64,000 nt of DNA from contig LNKV01000049.1 in NCBI GenBank assembly GCA_001465935.1, forward strand, positions 62,001 to 126,000, written 5' to 3'. This stretch comes from Clarireedia homoeocarpa (lineage: Eukaryota; Ascomycota; Leotiomycetes; Helotiales; Rutstroemiaceae). Below, piece by piece: positions 11,160-22,643 of the stretch. The stretch's first letter is position 1, and each line of letters begins with the position of its first letter. Made by a program: the position numbers and the translations under genes. Under the pieces are notes generated by a model. The model made no database searches, was not told the origin of the DNA, and saw only the letters and a list, made by a program, of their open reading frames with translations.

Positions 11160-12837
11160 ATGACGGCTGCAACGCAAATGCAAACTCAAACAGGAAAGGA
11201 TACTCACTTTGATATACCTAAGACCTGTAAAGCCGGAGTGGTGGTGAATGAAGGTGCGTTCGTTTCGTTTGCCAGATCCAATCATGTCTCTACTGTAGCA
11301 CTTGGCTTTCTTCTTGTTCGAAGATAGAGAAAAATACATGATGATATTGTTATGAGAATAGTTTAACTGACGAGGATACCAGGTCCCGATTTCCACGTCG
11401 AAGTGCAAGATGTAGCTGTTCCCGAACCCGGTATTTCCCCCTCCTTTTCTCCTCCTCCTTTTCTCCTCCTCCTTTTCTCCTCCTCCTTTTCTCCTCCACC
11501 TACTTCATTCCTCATATCCCACATCATTTTACACTCTCTTCCTCCGCAATCACCTCTGCCCTCCCTTGTAAGAGCTTCCATGCTGACTTCACCCCTCAGG
11601 ACCCAACGAGCTCCTCATCCGACTCCGCGCCACCGGCCTCTGCATGTCCGACGTCCATTACATGCTTAACGACTGGGCACTGCCGTCCATGTCCAGCTTT
11701 TCCGTGCAGTGTCCTGGCCATGAAGGCGCCGGCATTGTCGTGAAAGTCGGGGCCAATGTGAATGGATGGAAAGTCGGGGATCGTGCTGGGGTCAAGCCGA
11801 TTTGGGATGTGTGTTATAATTGCGAGTCATGTTGGGAGGGGAGGGAAAATTATTGTAGTAGAATGGTTTTGACGGGTTTGATGAATAATGGTGAGTTTTT
11901 TTTTTTAACCTCTCTACTCTTCTAGTGGTGAGAGTGTGGGGAAAGGAAGAAAGGCGAGGAGGGAAAAGAAGGTGGGAGTGAGGGTAAATGGCAGACTAAT
12001 GATGATGGTGAACAGGCACGTATCAACAATATATAACCTCGCCGGCACGCTACACATCTCCCATCCCCGAAGGGGTAAGCGACTATATTGCGGGTCCGAT
12101 CATGTGCAGCGCATCAACTATGCACCGCGCACTTATCGACAGCAGGCTCAAAGCAGGTCAATTTGTCGTTTTCCCCGGCGGAGGAGGAGGCGTAGGTATC
12201 CAAGGAGTTCAGCTCGCGAAGGCGATGGGCATGAGACCTATTGTCATTGATACCGGCGATGCGAAGAGGAAGCTGAGTTTAGAAATGGGTGCCGAGGAGT
12301 TTGTGGACTTTGTGTATGTTGCTTTTCTTTCTTCCACTCTCTCTTCCTTCACTTTTTCTCTACGTCCTCGAACCTCAAGGAGACAAGAGAACAAACATAA
12401 TAAGAGTACAAAACCAAAACTAACCCCCACACCCCCACACCCCCAGAAAAACCCCCGACACAGCCGCTGAAATAAAACGCATCTGCAACGACATCGGCGC
12501 CCACGGCGTCATCGTAACTGCCTACCAAGCCTATAAAGACGCCGTCTCACTGATCGGCGACCGCGTCGGCGGCGTGATCGTATGCGTGGGGCTTCCTCCC
12601 AAAGATCACATCCACATCGGCGCCCACCCGTCGCACTTCGCGTTCAAGAACCTGCATATTATGGGTTCGATAGTTGGAACGATGAGCGATACGGCGGCAG
12701 CGCTGGAATACGCGAGACGTGGGTTGCTGAAGCAGATTTGTGAGGTTAGGGGACTGTCGCGGTTCGAGGAGAGCGTGCAGCAGTTGAGGAGGGGGGAGGT
12801 GCCGGGGAGAATTGTTATTGATTTTGATAAGGAGTGA
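11160..12837 (+). CDS. Zinc-dependent alcohol dehydrogenase (MDR superfamily)
   Basis: Cytosolic NAD(P)-dependent alcohol dehydrogenase of 373 aa, GroES-like N-terminus and Rossmann C-terminus. Five exons are in frame: 11160-11253, 11383-11430, 11600-11890, 12016-12313 and 12447-12837. Catalytic zinc ligands are visible: the Cys in ATGLCMSDVHYM and the His-Glu of CPGHEGAG. The structural zinc loop has four cysteines in WDVCYNCESCWEGRENYC. The nucleotide fold shows FPGGGGGVGIQGVQLAKAMG, followed by an acidic residue in VIDTGDAKR that suggests NAD preference. The gene resembles fungal Adh1-type enzymes. Intron 2 (11431-11599) contains a C/T-rich ctcctccttttctcct repeat, and intron 4 ends in a C/A-rich run; neither affects the frame. 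It could act in ethanol metabolism or on another alcohol. Confidence 0.92.
11437..11497. repeat. Intronic CTCCTCCTTTTCTCCT tandem repeat
   Basis: About four copies of a pyrimidine-only 15-bp unit within intron 2 of the alcohol dehydrogenase gene. Confidence 0.6.
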
Positions 12838-13216
12838 TGGGTTTGCGTGATGGAGTGATGGGTTTCCGTGATTGATTGATGCATCGATAGATCAATCGAT
12901 TGAGCGTTTGCTTGTAGGGGTGGTGGAAGCTTATTATTGTATTGAATTGCGCAATCTGTTCTTGCATTGATTATTTACAACTGTGTGAGTGGTCTGACAG
13001 AATCACCTGTGTAACTCCTGAACACTCCAAAAGCTTGCTGAAAAGCTTTTTGCTCTGCTTTGAGACCATCTATATCTCTCGTGTCAGTATGGACGGTTCT
13101 CCAATATCCCCAAGCGCCTTCTACTTAAGTTGACAGTCACCAACCGGAAATGAACCACTTACAATACACTTCTCCCTATCCGTGCAAACCTGGGTAATCT
13201 TCGGTGCAAAAGTGTA
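12838..13216. other. Convergent spacer
   Basis: Spacer between the alcohol dehydrogenase and the convergent Zn2Cys6 gene. It starts with a duplicated tgatgggtttgcgtgatggag-like stretch and a gattgattgatgcatcgatagatcaatcgattg self-complementary segment near 12871-12903, which could form a 3'-end hairpin. No gene is seen. Confidence 0.4.
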
Positions 13217-14938
13217 TTAAATAGTAAGTCCATCACTAAAATGCCGTGCAAGCCCATCGTTATCGGCAGGCCAAGGAAACAACTCAGTACGAAACTCCAC
13301 CCCCGCCAGCCCCGCCAACTTCAACACTCCGCCCGTCAAATGATCCCCCCTCTCGCCGGCCTTCCTCTTCTGCGCCACCGTCTCTGCAATTAGCGCAACT
13401 TTCTCCGCGTCCCAAAAGCCCTCTCTCCTCTTCACCTTCCTCAGCAACTCAATCGCCTGCTGATAGAGATCTTCCGTCGGCGCCGTCATAGCCGTAAAAT
13501 AGAGCGGCGAAATAACCCCCGCATCAGCCGAGAAATCGAACCCGTCTTTCGGCGTTCGGTAATTGATGAGCGTGCGGGAAATATCGATGAGGGACTGATA
13601 GCGTTGGTGTTCGGATGGTGGGAGTGAGTCGTCGTCCACGCGGGAGTTAGTTCGGAGATCGACGAGAAGAGAGACCGCCTCGTAGTGTAAGCAGAGCACG
13701 AGACTATTCTGCAGCTCGCTCTTTTTCCAGTTCGCGTTTTCGGCTCGACAGAGACCGTCAAATGCCTTCTTCCACTTGACCATGCCGAGATTGAAGGCTT
13801 GCAGCAGTTTGATCCTCAGTGGGTAATCCTCTTCGAAATTAGGGGAAAACTTGCTGCCTTTTGGAGAGACTGCTGTGAGGACGTATAAAATACGGATTTC
13901 GTAATACTGAGCAGCGTTTTTGGCAGCATGGAGATCTGTGAAGCGATCGGCGCTGTATTGGGGCTCCTCGCTGTAGTTTTCAGGCATTAGTGTTGGTTTT
14001 CGAGAGTCCCAGAATGATGTTGCTTGCGCGTCTAGGCGACACATGATCTCCAATATGTCATTTTGCACGTCTTTTTCCGATGTCAGAAGACGCCTTTGGT
14101 GTTTCCAAGTATTGAATATCTTGAGACCACTTTCAAGGTGCTCGAGAGCTCTCTCGTGGTTTCCTCGAGCATTTTCCAAACACACGAATATGATGCAACA
14201 CGTCAGCGTTACTTGAACCTGGTTCTCGGCTGGTAGCGTTCGGATATGGCGGATTGATTTATTGTACTGCTGTAAGAACATCCGATGAGTTTCAGAAGTG
14301 GGATGATCCAAATACTCATGCAGTGTCGAGATGGCGATCACTGCATGGAGGACTGCGGGGAAAGATTCGCTGAGCTGGAGCACGGTGGCACGCCAGAACG
14401 CGGATTTCTCATTCACGCCCATGAGGCCAAGTATGGTCCTCTGGCGAAATCGATCAAAGTATCGATGTTCTTTGGTGCTCCGAGTGGAGCTTAGGCCAGG
14501 TAGCACGGATACCCGTTTTGCGGTGAGCACAAGTGCAGCGCCATCTTGAGGATTGTGATACTCGCAAACACGGCCAGTTCCTTTGCATTTAATGCATTCT
14601 GGCTTCGCCTCATCACATTTTATGTGCCGGATCCTTTGATTTGTGGTTAGCTGATATTCATGGTTTTTACGCGCGTGTCAGGGGTAGAAGTTTGGTTCAG
14701 GAGTGCGATAACTCGCAATACTCATCGCCATATTAAGGGGCTTCAAGGCCGTTCATCGACAAGGAGAATTGGTCGGCCAATATGACGGTAGGAGAAATAT
14801 CTTGAACTCCAAAATGTGTTGAAGAAAAATTGTTGAGAAAGACGTAACCTACTTGCAGGTGAGACAAGCCCCTCGAGATTTCTTGAACCTAGCTCGAGTT
14901 TTTTTCTTTGTGGATTCAATTGACTTTTCTTGGTTCAT
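13217..14938 (-). CDS. Zn2Cys6 fungal transcription regulator
   Basis: Nuclear DNA-binding regulator of 500 aa. Two exons: 14938-14853 and 14633-13217 (intron 14852-14634, gtaggt...aaag, splitting the zinc cluster). After a basic N-terminus (KKKTRARFKKSRG) the cluster runs C25-x2-C28-x6-C35-x6-C42-x2-C45-x6-C52, exact Gal4-type spacing. The rest is the weakly conserved fungal_trans_2-type domain, with ATVLQLSESFPAVLHAVIAIST near residue 100. A model beginning inside exon 2 would lack the first two cysteines; the exon at 14938 restores them and gives a natural ATG. It is convergent with the alcohol dehydrogenase, and no binding site for it is identifiable. Target genes are unknown. Confidence 0.88.
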
Positions 14939-15418
14939 CTTGCTTCTTGAAGATCAATAGGAGCATCAAAAATGGGTGCCACCTTCAATGATATTTGAAG
15001 AGTCGAAACATAGACGAGGGCACAGCCTCAAGATTATTCATGCACGGATTTAATTTGGTAAGCGTCATTTCGGGGACTTTTCCGTAGCTAAGGGGAGAAC
15101 GTTGGAGCGAATTGACTTGCTCAATTTTGAGCCCTACGGAGAGGTACTTATCATTTCATACGACATGGGGCTGTGTACAAAATCCAGTACAATGTAGAAG
15201 CAAGGGAGCTCGCACATATCAGACTCAGTTCACACATAACCCCGGGAACTAGTTCGTTAACTTCGCGAGGCACGATTTCCTTCCCGCCCGGAAATATTAC
15301 TTCCCGTGCGGTACGTAGTATTCTCTTTATCATGTTCAATCAGGAACCCAGAAAAATATCTCATCATCGTCATATTAGGGTATCAATGTAGCGTCTATAA
15401 GCACCAGTTACACACCAT
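14939..15418. other. Intergenic region
   Basis: Promoter and leader of the Zn2Cys6 gene together with the 3' flank of the RanGTP-binding protein gene. No gene recognised. Confidence 0.4.
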
Positions 15419-17891
15419 TCACTCCCCTTCCCCTTTCAAGTCCTCCCCAACGACCAAAGTCGGACTTTCAATATCTTCACCTATTGCTCTACCCAATGGA
15501 CTTGCCCTCACTTCGCTCTGTCTTTTCTTATCTGTATGCAATCTTTCCATTGGACCCCTTACCTGTCGTAATTGGAATCTTTGCTGCGACCGAGACACTG
15601 GTCTGTAAGGCGATACTGGAGAATCGGGGATTTCACGACTCATGCGGACGGTATCGCGTTGTGGTGTAGAGCCTCTTTCGCTGGCCCATCGAGGGCTACC
15701 AGGTAGTTCCTCGTAAGGTGTCCCTTCTCTTGAATATCTATCATCCGTACCGCCATATTGATATTCTTCCCCGTGTCGTTTGACTGGACTTTCATCGTAA
15801 GGATCGAAACCGACTTTGCGTCTCGCCTGTAAACGGGTGCGTTTCCGCTCTGTAGCGTCACCACCTGCACCAGTGGTAGATGATTCTTCCAGGAAGAAGG
15901 TAAGGAGCTCGTCGGGAATAGATAAGTGTGATGCTTGTTGGAATTGTTGGAGAGCAGTAAGACGAATGAGCATTTCGAGCAGAGACAAAGAACTACGGAT
16001 TGGACCAAAGGGAGATGCCTTGTTGATTGGAGGCTTCGCAGAATTGAAGGAAAGGGCGATTGGGGAATTCTGGAGGTCGTTAGGCACTGCTGGAGATATT
16101 GGAGTGGCTGGTGTCGACGACACTTTGAGCTTGGATAGGTCCGCTGTGAGATCGCTTGTAGTGACTTGCCCACCAGAAGAGATGGGCCGGCTTGATGGGT
16201 AAGCCGAATCCTCCATACGCTCTAGTTCAAATTCATCTTCAGACTCGGAGTCTTCTGCCTCGTTATACACCTCAAGGGCAAGCCATTCCCGGTCGAGATC
16301 TTGTGGGAGTCGCCATGCTGAATTTACCTCTTGTGGTAGTTCGGGGGACCTCTCTGGTGATGATGGTGACGGTGCCATGCTTTCTTTCCGCAGTTGCTCG
16401 TCGATATCGTTTTCGTCGTCATCACCGTCTTCCTGTTCAGATGGTGGTGTGTTCCCTGGGGGGATATCTTCGACATCCTCATACCACTCATCTTGTCTTT
16501 CTTGCCCCTCCATCATCCTTCTTGGTGGAAGGGCATTGATATCTCTCTTCAAAAGCAATACTGGGCTGTTTGTTTCATCCTGATTACCAATATTCAATAT
16601 CTTACCAGTATCCGCATAGAATATCTTTGACACTTGATGTATAGGTAATGCTTCCCGAATACCCGCTAGCTGCACATCCCCGTAAGGCCCCGGCTGCGGT
16701 TCACCGTCTTCATAAGAATGAACTCGATCATCATCGAAATCTTCAATGATTTCGATGTGATATGCATATTCAGTCATCTTGCCTTCGCCAGTAATCAAAG
16801 AAGAATCTTTGCCTGTGAAATAATCCCTAGTTTCCTTGGCATGCCTCGCTTGTTCCGAACCATATGTAGAACGTAGAGGCACCCTTAAAAGTCGGACCCT
16901 TGCTTTGTGTATTACCTCTTTCCAAGTTGTTTCTCTTGGGCCTTCTTCTTCTTCATGTGCTCGGTAGGCATGTCCAGCGAACAACATGTAGAGAGAAAGT
17001 GTAAATGCTGGTCCAATTTGTGCAGGCACATTAGGATTCATGGAGTATTGAGTGTCTCCAGCGGTGAGAAAGGTACTTGCTTGCAAAAGTCTCGATGGCG
17101 ACACAGTAGGTGGAAGTGTTGTTGATAGACTTGCCCCAGACGTGGTGATTGCCAGATTGATGAGTGGTACTGCATCCTCAATCCTATTCAGAAGATTTTT
17201 AATATCTCTGACTATCGCTCTTATTTCCGCTTCGTGTGCAGCTCTCGTTTTTGCTCGATTCTTGTTTCGGCGTGAGAGTTCTTCGGCACTTGCAGCTTTT
17301 GCAAGGCGCATCCCGAGAGATTGAATGTCCCATCGGAGAGCTTTTGTAAGAGTTACTGCTGATTCGAGTGTTGTGTTGCCTCTTGCTGAGCTGATAGTTA
17401 TCAGCAGTAGAACTAGAGAGGTATTGACTGGAACTCACATGAGCTCGATCATATCTATGGCAGGCGAAATAATCTATAAGTTCTGGAATAAGTATACCGT
17501 CCTTCACTCAAACCGGTGAAATTTATAAAGTAATAAACCTACCTTAATCTTGCTGTCAAGCCGACGCTGAAGGTCATGGAGTTCTCGATAGTCGTCATTA
17601 TCATCCACAGTCTAGCAACATGTAAGCCACAGCCTTTGGGGAGAAGAGAAACAGGGCCTCGCACTTTCAAGAGCCTTGATGTCTGTCTGATCGCGAAAGA
17701 AGCAGTAATTCCAATACCAGACCTGATTCACTGTTAGCTAGACCTCTTGACCACCATTTTGAGGAACTGACCTAATAGCATAGTTCATAGCATGTTGGGT
17801 GACCTGAGAAGTTGAGCATCGATTAGCACGTAAATTCTTAAATGAGACCAACAGTTTCGGAAGAACCTGCCTTGCCTAAGAAGAAGTCCAT
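15419..17891 (-). CDS. Yrb30-type RanGTP-binding protein
   Basis: 728-aa protein of the fungal Ran-binding family related to yeast Yrb30, which binds RanGTP and modulates nucleocytoplasmic transport. Six exons: 17891-17871, 17803-17772, 17722-17665, 17611-17543, 17473-17439 and 17390-15419. The N-terminus assembles as MDFFLGK-VTQHAMNYAIRSG-IGITASFAIRQTSRLLK-TVDDNDDYRELHDLQRRLDSKIK, the continuous conserved block of the family. The middle contains AGHAYRAHEEEEGP and RLLRVPLRSTYGSEQ; the C-terminal half is acidic, low-complexity and probably disordered. The first intron (17870-17804) must use a GC donor (AAG|gcaggt) to keep the family frame, since the nearby GT would shift it. It is divergent to SUP35 with a 718-bp shared promoter region. 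The family call is good; the exact biochemical role is by homology. Confidence 0.85.
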
Positions 17892-18609
17892 GGTGATGGG
17901 TTGGTTTGGAGAAGCCGAGAGAAAGAGTTCACAAAGTGAGGCATAACCAGTGTGAAAGGCTGACTTCCTCCCACTCTAGCATAGTCGATGAATCACGTAC
18001 GATGCTCTGCACGACGTAAAGAATTTTGAAGAAGTTTCGTTGTTGGAATACATTTAAATTGCGAGGTTTTATATGAAGCAGATGAAGCAGAGGAAGCAAA
18101 CAAAGTCTTGTGGTTTCATGCAGAAGGGTACGCACACACGTGACACCTTGAATTGATTGGTCAAGACGTCATTAGCGGAGACTGCTTACTGCTCATCGTT
18201 TCTACGGCAAAGCCACACCAAAGAAACCAGGGCCTGGTGTTGTTGTTGCTCTTCAAGGGCAAATCCTAGAAGTCTTACACATTCCAGATCATACTGCAGA
18301 TCAGTCATAGATATCCAGTAAATAACAGAATCAGTCACCGACGTCGAAGTCTGAGTCATTCGATACCCAATCCTTCGAGCTCTCCCCGCCACAATTCTCT
18401 TCCAGTTTCCTGTATTAAGGCCTTAAAGCCCCTCGCTCCGCTTTTAAGCCTTAGAAACTACAGCCCCACCCCACTTACTGCCACTTCTCTCGGACGACCA
18501 TCCCAATAATTGATCCTTCGACTTTTTTGCCCTTTTGAATCTGCATCTTCGACCTCCTCCAACCTGTCAAACACCACACCAACCGGCTCATCTATTTCAA
18601 TCAGCAATC
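17892..18609. promoter_or_regulatory. Divergent promoter region, Yrb30-like / SUP35
   Basis: 718 bp between two divergent starts. Short open frames here show no domain. The SUP35-proximal end (18440-18609) is a C/T/A-rich leader typical of highly expressed fungal translation genes. No specific motif is assigned. Confidence 0.5.
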
Positions 18610-20985
18610 ATGTCGGACTTGAACTCATGGGAGGACGATCCCGCTGCCCAGGAGGACAACAATCTGGCAAGGCAAACTCAACAAATGAACTTGAACAACC
18701 CGCAAGCTCGAACATTTCAACCCGGCGCAACTTCATTCCAGCCAGGAGCGCAATCTTTCCAGCCTGGCCAACAATATCAGCAATATGGAGGGTATGATCA
18801 GTATGGCCAGGGCTTCAATCAATATCAAAACCAAGGTTATGGTGGATATCCCCAATATGGGCAACAAGGTTACAATCAATATCAACAAGGAGGCTACAAT
18901 ACAGGGTATCAGCAGGGAGGTTACAATACAGGATATGGTATATACTATTCTCTTCGATTTCTAAAGCACATTGGCATCTCGCTTCTACACTTTTCGGATG
19001 CAGTCGTGCTTCTCACTTTACATAGTATGCCCCGCTAACCATCACTTTCTATCTTAACAGCGCAACAATACCCCGGCTATGCTCAGCAACCTCAAGCAGC
19101 CGCTGCGCCATCCCAACAACCTCGACAGGTACCTGTTATTGCGAAGAGACCAGCAGATACATCGTCCGGCGCAGCAGATCTCAATAAGCCTGTGGCCGTG
19201 AAGGATGGCGCACCAAAAGTGCTGAGCATTGGAGGAGACGCACCAAAAGTCTTGAGCATTGGAGGGGATGCTGCGAAACCAAAGGCCGCCAAAGTCCTTT
19301 CTATCGGTACTGCTTCTACCCCAGCGAAAAAGGAAGAGGCAAAGAAGGAGGCCACTCCGGCATCTGCAGCAGCATCAGTATCAGCAACAACACCTGCGGA
19401 AGCCGGAGCCAAGGTTGCTGCAGCAAAAGCTATCGAAAAAGTGGAAAAGACTCCTGCAGCTAGCGGTAAAACCTCACCTACTCCATCTTCAGGCAGATCC
19501 AGTCCAACTAGGACCACCGGTGCCGCCAAGGCAGCTGCTCGCGCTGCTGATATTGTCGAACAAGAACAAGCCGCAGATGTTGACGAGGAAACCCTGAAGG
19601 AAATCTACGGAAAGGAGCATGTGAATATTATTTTTATTGGGCATGTTGATGCTGGTAAATCAACACTCGGTGGTTCTATTTTGTATGCAACCGGAATGGT
19701 TGACGAAAGAACAATGGAGAAAAACAAGAGAGAAGCCAAGGAAATGGGCCGTGAGACATGGTACTTGTCGTGGGCACTTGATTTAACAAAAGAAGAACGT
19801 TCTAAGGGTAAAACTGTCGAAGTTGGACGAGGATTCTTCGAGACGGAAAAGCGAAGATACAGTATTTTAGATGCTCCTGGCCACAAGACCTATGTTCCCA
19901 GTATGATTGGTGGTGCCTCGCAAGCCGATGTAGGAATCCTAGTCATTAGTGCCCGAAAAGGAGAATACGAGACAGGATTCGAAAAGGGTGGACAGACTCG
20001 AGAGCACGCCATGTTGGCCAAGACTCAAGGTGTTAACAAACTGGTCGTGGTTATCAACAAGATGGATGACCCAACAGTGGAATGGTCGGAAGCTCGATAT
20101 AAGGAGTGCATAACAAAACTAGCTCAGTTCCTAAAGAGTACTGGCTACAACCTGAAGACTGATGTTTTCTTCATGCCAATTGCTGCTCAAAAAACCATGG
20201 GCATCAAAGATCGTATTCCTGAAGGTATCGCTCCCTGGTACAATGGCCCATCTCTCCTTGAATACCTGGACAACATGTCCCAACTCGAGCGTAAAGTTAA
20301 TGCGCCATTCATGATGCCTATCAACGGAAAATACAGAGATATGGGTACGATTGTCGAGGGCAAGATCGAATCCGGCGTTGTCAAGAAGGGCATGAATTTG
20401 GTCATGATGCCCAACAAGGAAAAGGTCGAAGTTGTCGTAACATACGGCGAAACAGAAGACGAAGTAAACGCCGCCCAGTGTGGTGACCAAGTCCGACTTC
20501 GACTCCGTGGTATCGAAGAAGAAGATATTCTACCGGGTTTCGTGCTCTGCTCGCCCAAACGTCTCGTCCATTGCGTCACAGCTTTCGAGGCCCAAATCCG
20601 TGTCCTGGAACTGAAGAGTATTTTGTCGGCTGGTTTTAACTGTGTCATGCACGTTCACTCCGCTATCGAAGAAGTCACTTTCGCTGTTCTGCTCCACAAG
20701 CTGCAGAAGGGAACGAACAGGAAGAGTAAAGTGCCGCCAACGCACGCTAAGAAGGGCGATAGCATCATTGCACGCATGGAAGTCATTGGTGGTGCGGGCT
20801 CGGTATGTGTGGAGAAGTTTGAAGATTACCCTCAACTGGGACGTTTCACGCTCAGAGATCAGGTGAGATTGGCTACATATTCCTAGTACTTGGTAATGTA
20901 ATACTGACGTCCAATCTAGGGACAAACTATTGCCATTGGTAAGATCACTAAGTTGATCACTGATACCCCTGCTCCAGCCGCTTAA
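18610..20985 (+). CDS. SUP35: Translation termination factor eRF3 (Sup35)
   Basis: Cytosolic GTPase of 731 aa that works with eRF1 to end translation at stop codons. Three exons: 18610-18937, 19061-20862 and 20920-20985. Residues 1 to about 125 form a Q/N/Y/G-rich prion-like domain with repeats such as FQPGA(T/Q)SFQPG and GGYNTGYQQ. A linker of about 150 residues follows, rich in K/E/A/P, with three copies of a (P/A)KVLSIG motif. The GTPase domain shows G1 GHVDAGKST near residue 303, DAPGH near 380 and NKMD near 442; the two EF-Tu-like beta barrels follow and the protein ends GKITKLITDTPAPAA. The first intron lies exactly at the end of the prion-like region. The start ATG (ATC ATG TCG) gives MSDLNSWEDD, the normal fungal N-terminus. 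Identification is secure. Confidence 0.97.
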
Positions 20986-22643
20986 ATAAATGATTTACGA
21001 GTTGGATCGACGGTGTCTAAAATGGCGAGGGACGGAAGGGGGGAGGATCAATGGGATAAAGTTGGGGTGAACTATATAGGACATGAATAAATGGTTGCAT
21101 ACAGTGCTTATGTTCATGTAGTGGAAGAAAAGTATAGGTAGATAGGGCAGACAGACCACGAGCTTTTCATCTCCTTTGCGAAGGACCATGATAACATGGA
21201 TGGATATGTGAGGTACATTGAATTACGTCGGTCAGTCAGCCAGGGTTAGGTAGAACGAATAGAAGTTCTTTGCAAGTACATATATGAAGAGGGAACCGAG
21301 CTCTGGCCCCTTTCATCGTCGGTCGCGTTCATCCACTCTACAACAAACAAACGGGAGATGCCAGACTGCAAGAGATGAGATGGCTCAACATCCCACCACA
21401 ATAGCGTCTTTATGAACCCTTCCTTAGATGGCTGGCTGGCTGTCCATGAACTTGGCAAGCAACCACTTAACCCGCTTTCACTTATTCAAAGCCTCGTACT
21501 TTTTCAAATCCCCATCTGCCCACATGTCATGCCATGTCACTTCACAATCTTCATACAACACCACACGATAGCATATTTAGGGTAATTCCTTTCTTTCTTG
21601 ATTCATCTCCACCTATGCCCAAATCCCATCCTCATTCCCATCTCCAGTTCCCATTTCCGTTCTCCTTACTTCCATCACCAACCTTATCATCTACGGTCAA
21701 ATCAGCCTTATACACAGCTCGCCAACCAACCAACCAAACAACCAACCAACCAACCATCCACATCGATGACGCATTCTCTATCTACAACGAAAGATCAGCC
21801 CACCAGCTAGCTAGCTAGCTTGCTAGCAGTACATCTTTTCTTCATTCTTTACACTCTTCCTTTTCCTTATTCCTTTTCCATTTTGTCAAATCTCCATTTA
21901 TCCCCTCCTTCTCCTCACCCAACCAACCATCCATCCTCGCCACCTGCATGCAAGCAGCACTCCCTTCCCAAATGAAACGCACAAAAAAACAAAAACCCAT
22001 GAAGCGCACAAACCGCCATCAATTGATTACCCAGCCCAGCCCCGCGCCCAACTATCCGTACGCCAAAACCAGAAGAGGAAAAAACCCCCCTCTCTACATT
22101 GATAATGATCGTGTAGAATGAACACACCACAAACACTGCGCAACACAGGACACGCACGTACACAACGTAGAGATCAAAAAAGGAAACCGAAAAGAAACAG
22201 ACGCTGATAAAGATGCTGATGCCAATGCTGATGCCAAATTATGAATGATTGACCCCTCTCTTTCCGTCCGTAGACGGGAAGGCAAAAGCGAAAGCAATGG
22301 CACATCTCCATCCATTCATCCCTCCATATTCCTCAAACCGTTATCATCGGGTATGAAAAGGACAATGCCGGCTGAACAGGAGGGGTATTGTATTGGTATT
22401 ATCCAATACGAAGAAGTAGAAGTACTGTAGCAAAATTTCTTTGGTGGGAAAAAAAGAGGGGAAAGAGAAACGTCAATGTGCCAGAACAGAAGAAACCATC
22501 TGGAAGATTCTTGTTCGAGTAGCATGTCATTTCGTTTTCTGGTATATTATTATGGTTTATATTTGAGGGAATCCATTTGAACTGTGAAAGCAAATTTGCA
22601 AGATTGAAAAGAAGTGACAGAGATGGAGATAAAGAGTTGATTT
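20986..22643. other. Convergent intergenic region with simple repeats
   Basis: 1.66 kb between SUP35 and DBF4 with no recognised gene. It holds both 3' UTRs, an ACCA tetranucleotide run (about 21722-21756), a short AGCT run (21806-21822) and pyrimidine-rich stretches. The open frames are translations of these simple repeats. Confidence 0.5.
21722..21756. repeat. (ACCA)n microsatellite
   Basis: Roughly eight imperfect ACCA/AACC units in the SUP35-DBF4 spacer. Confidence 0.8.
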
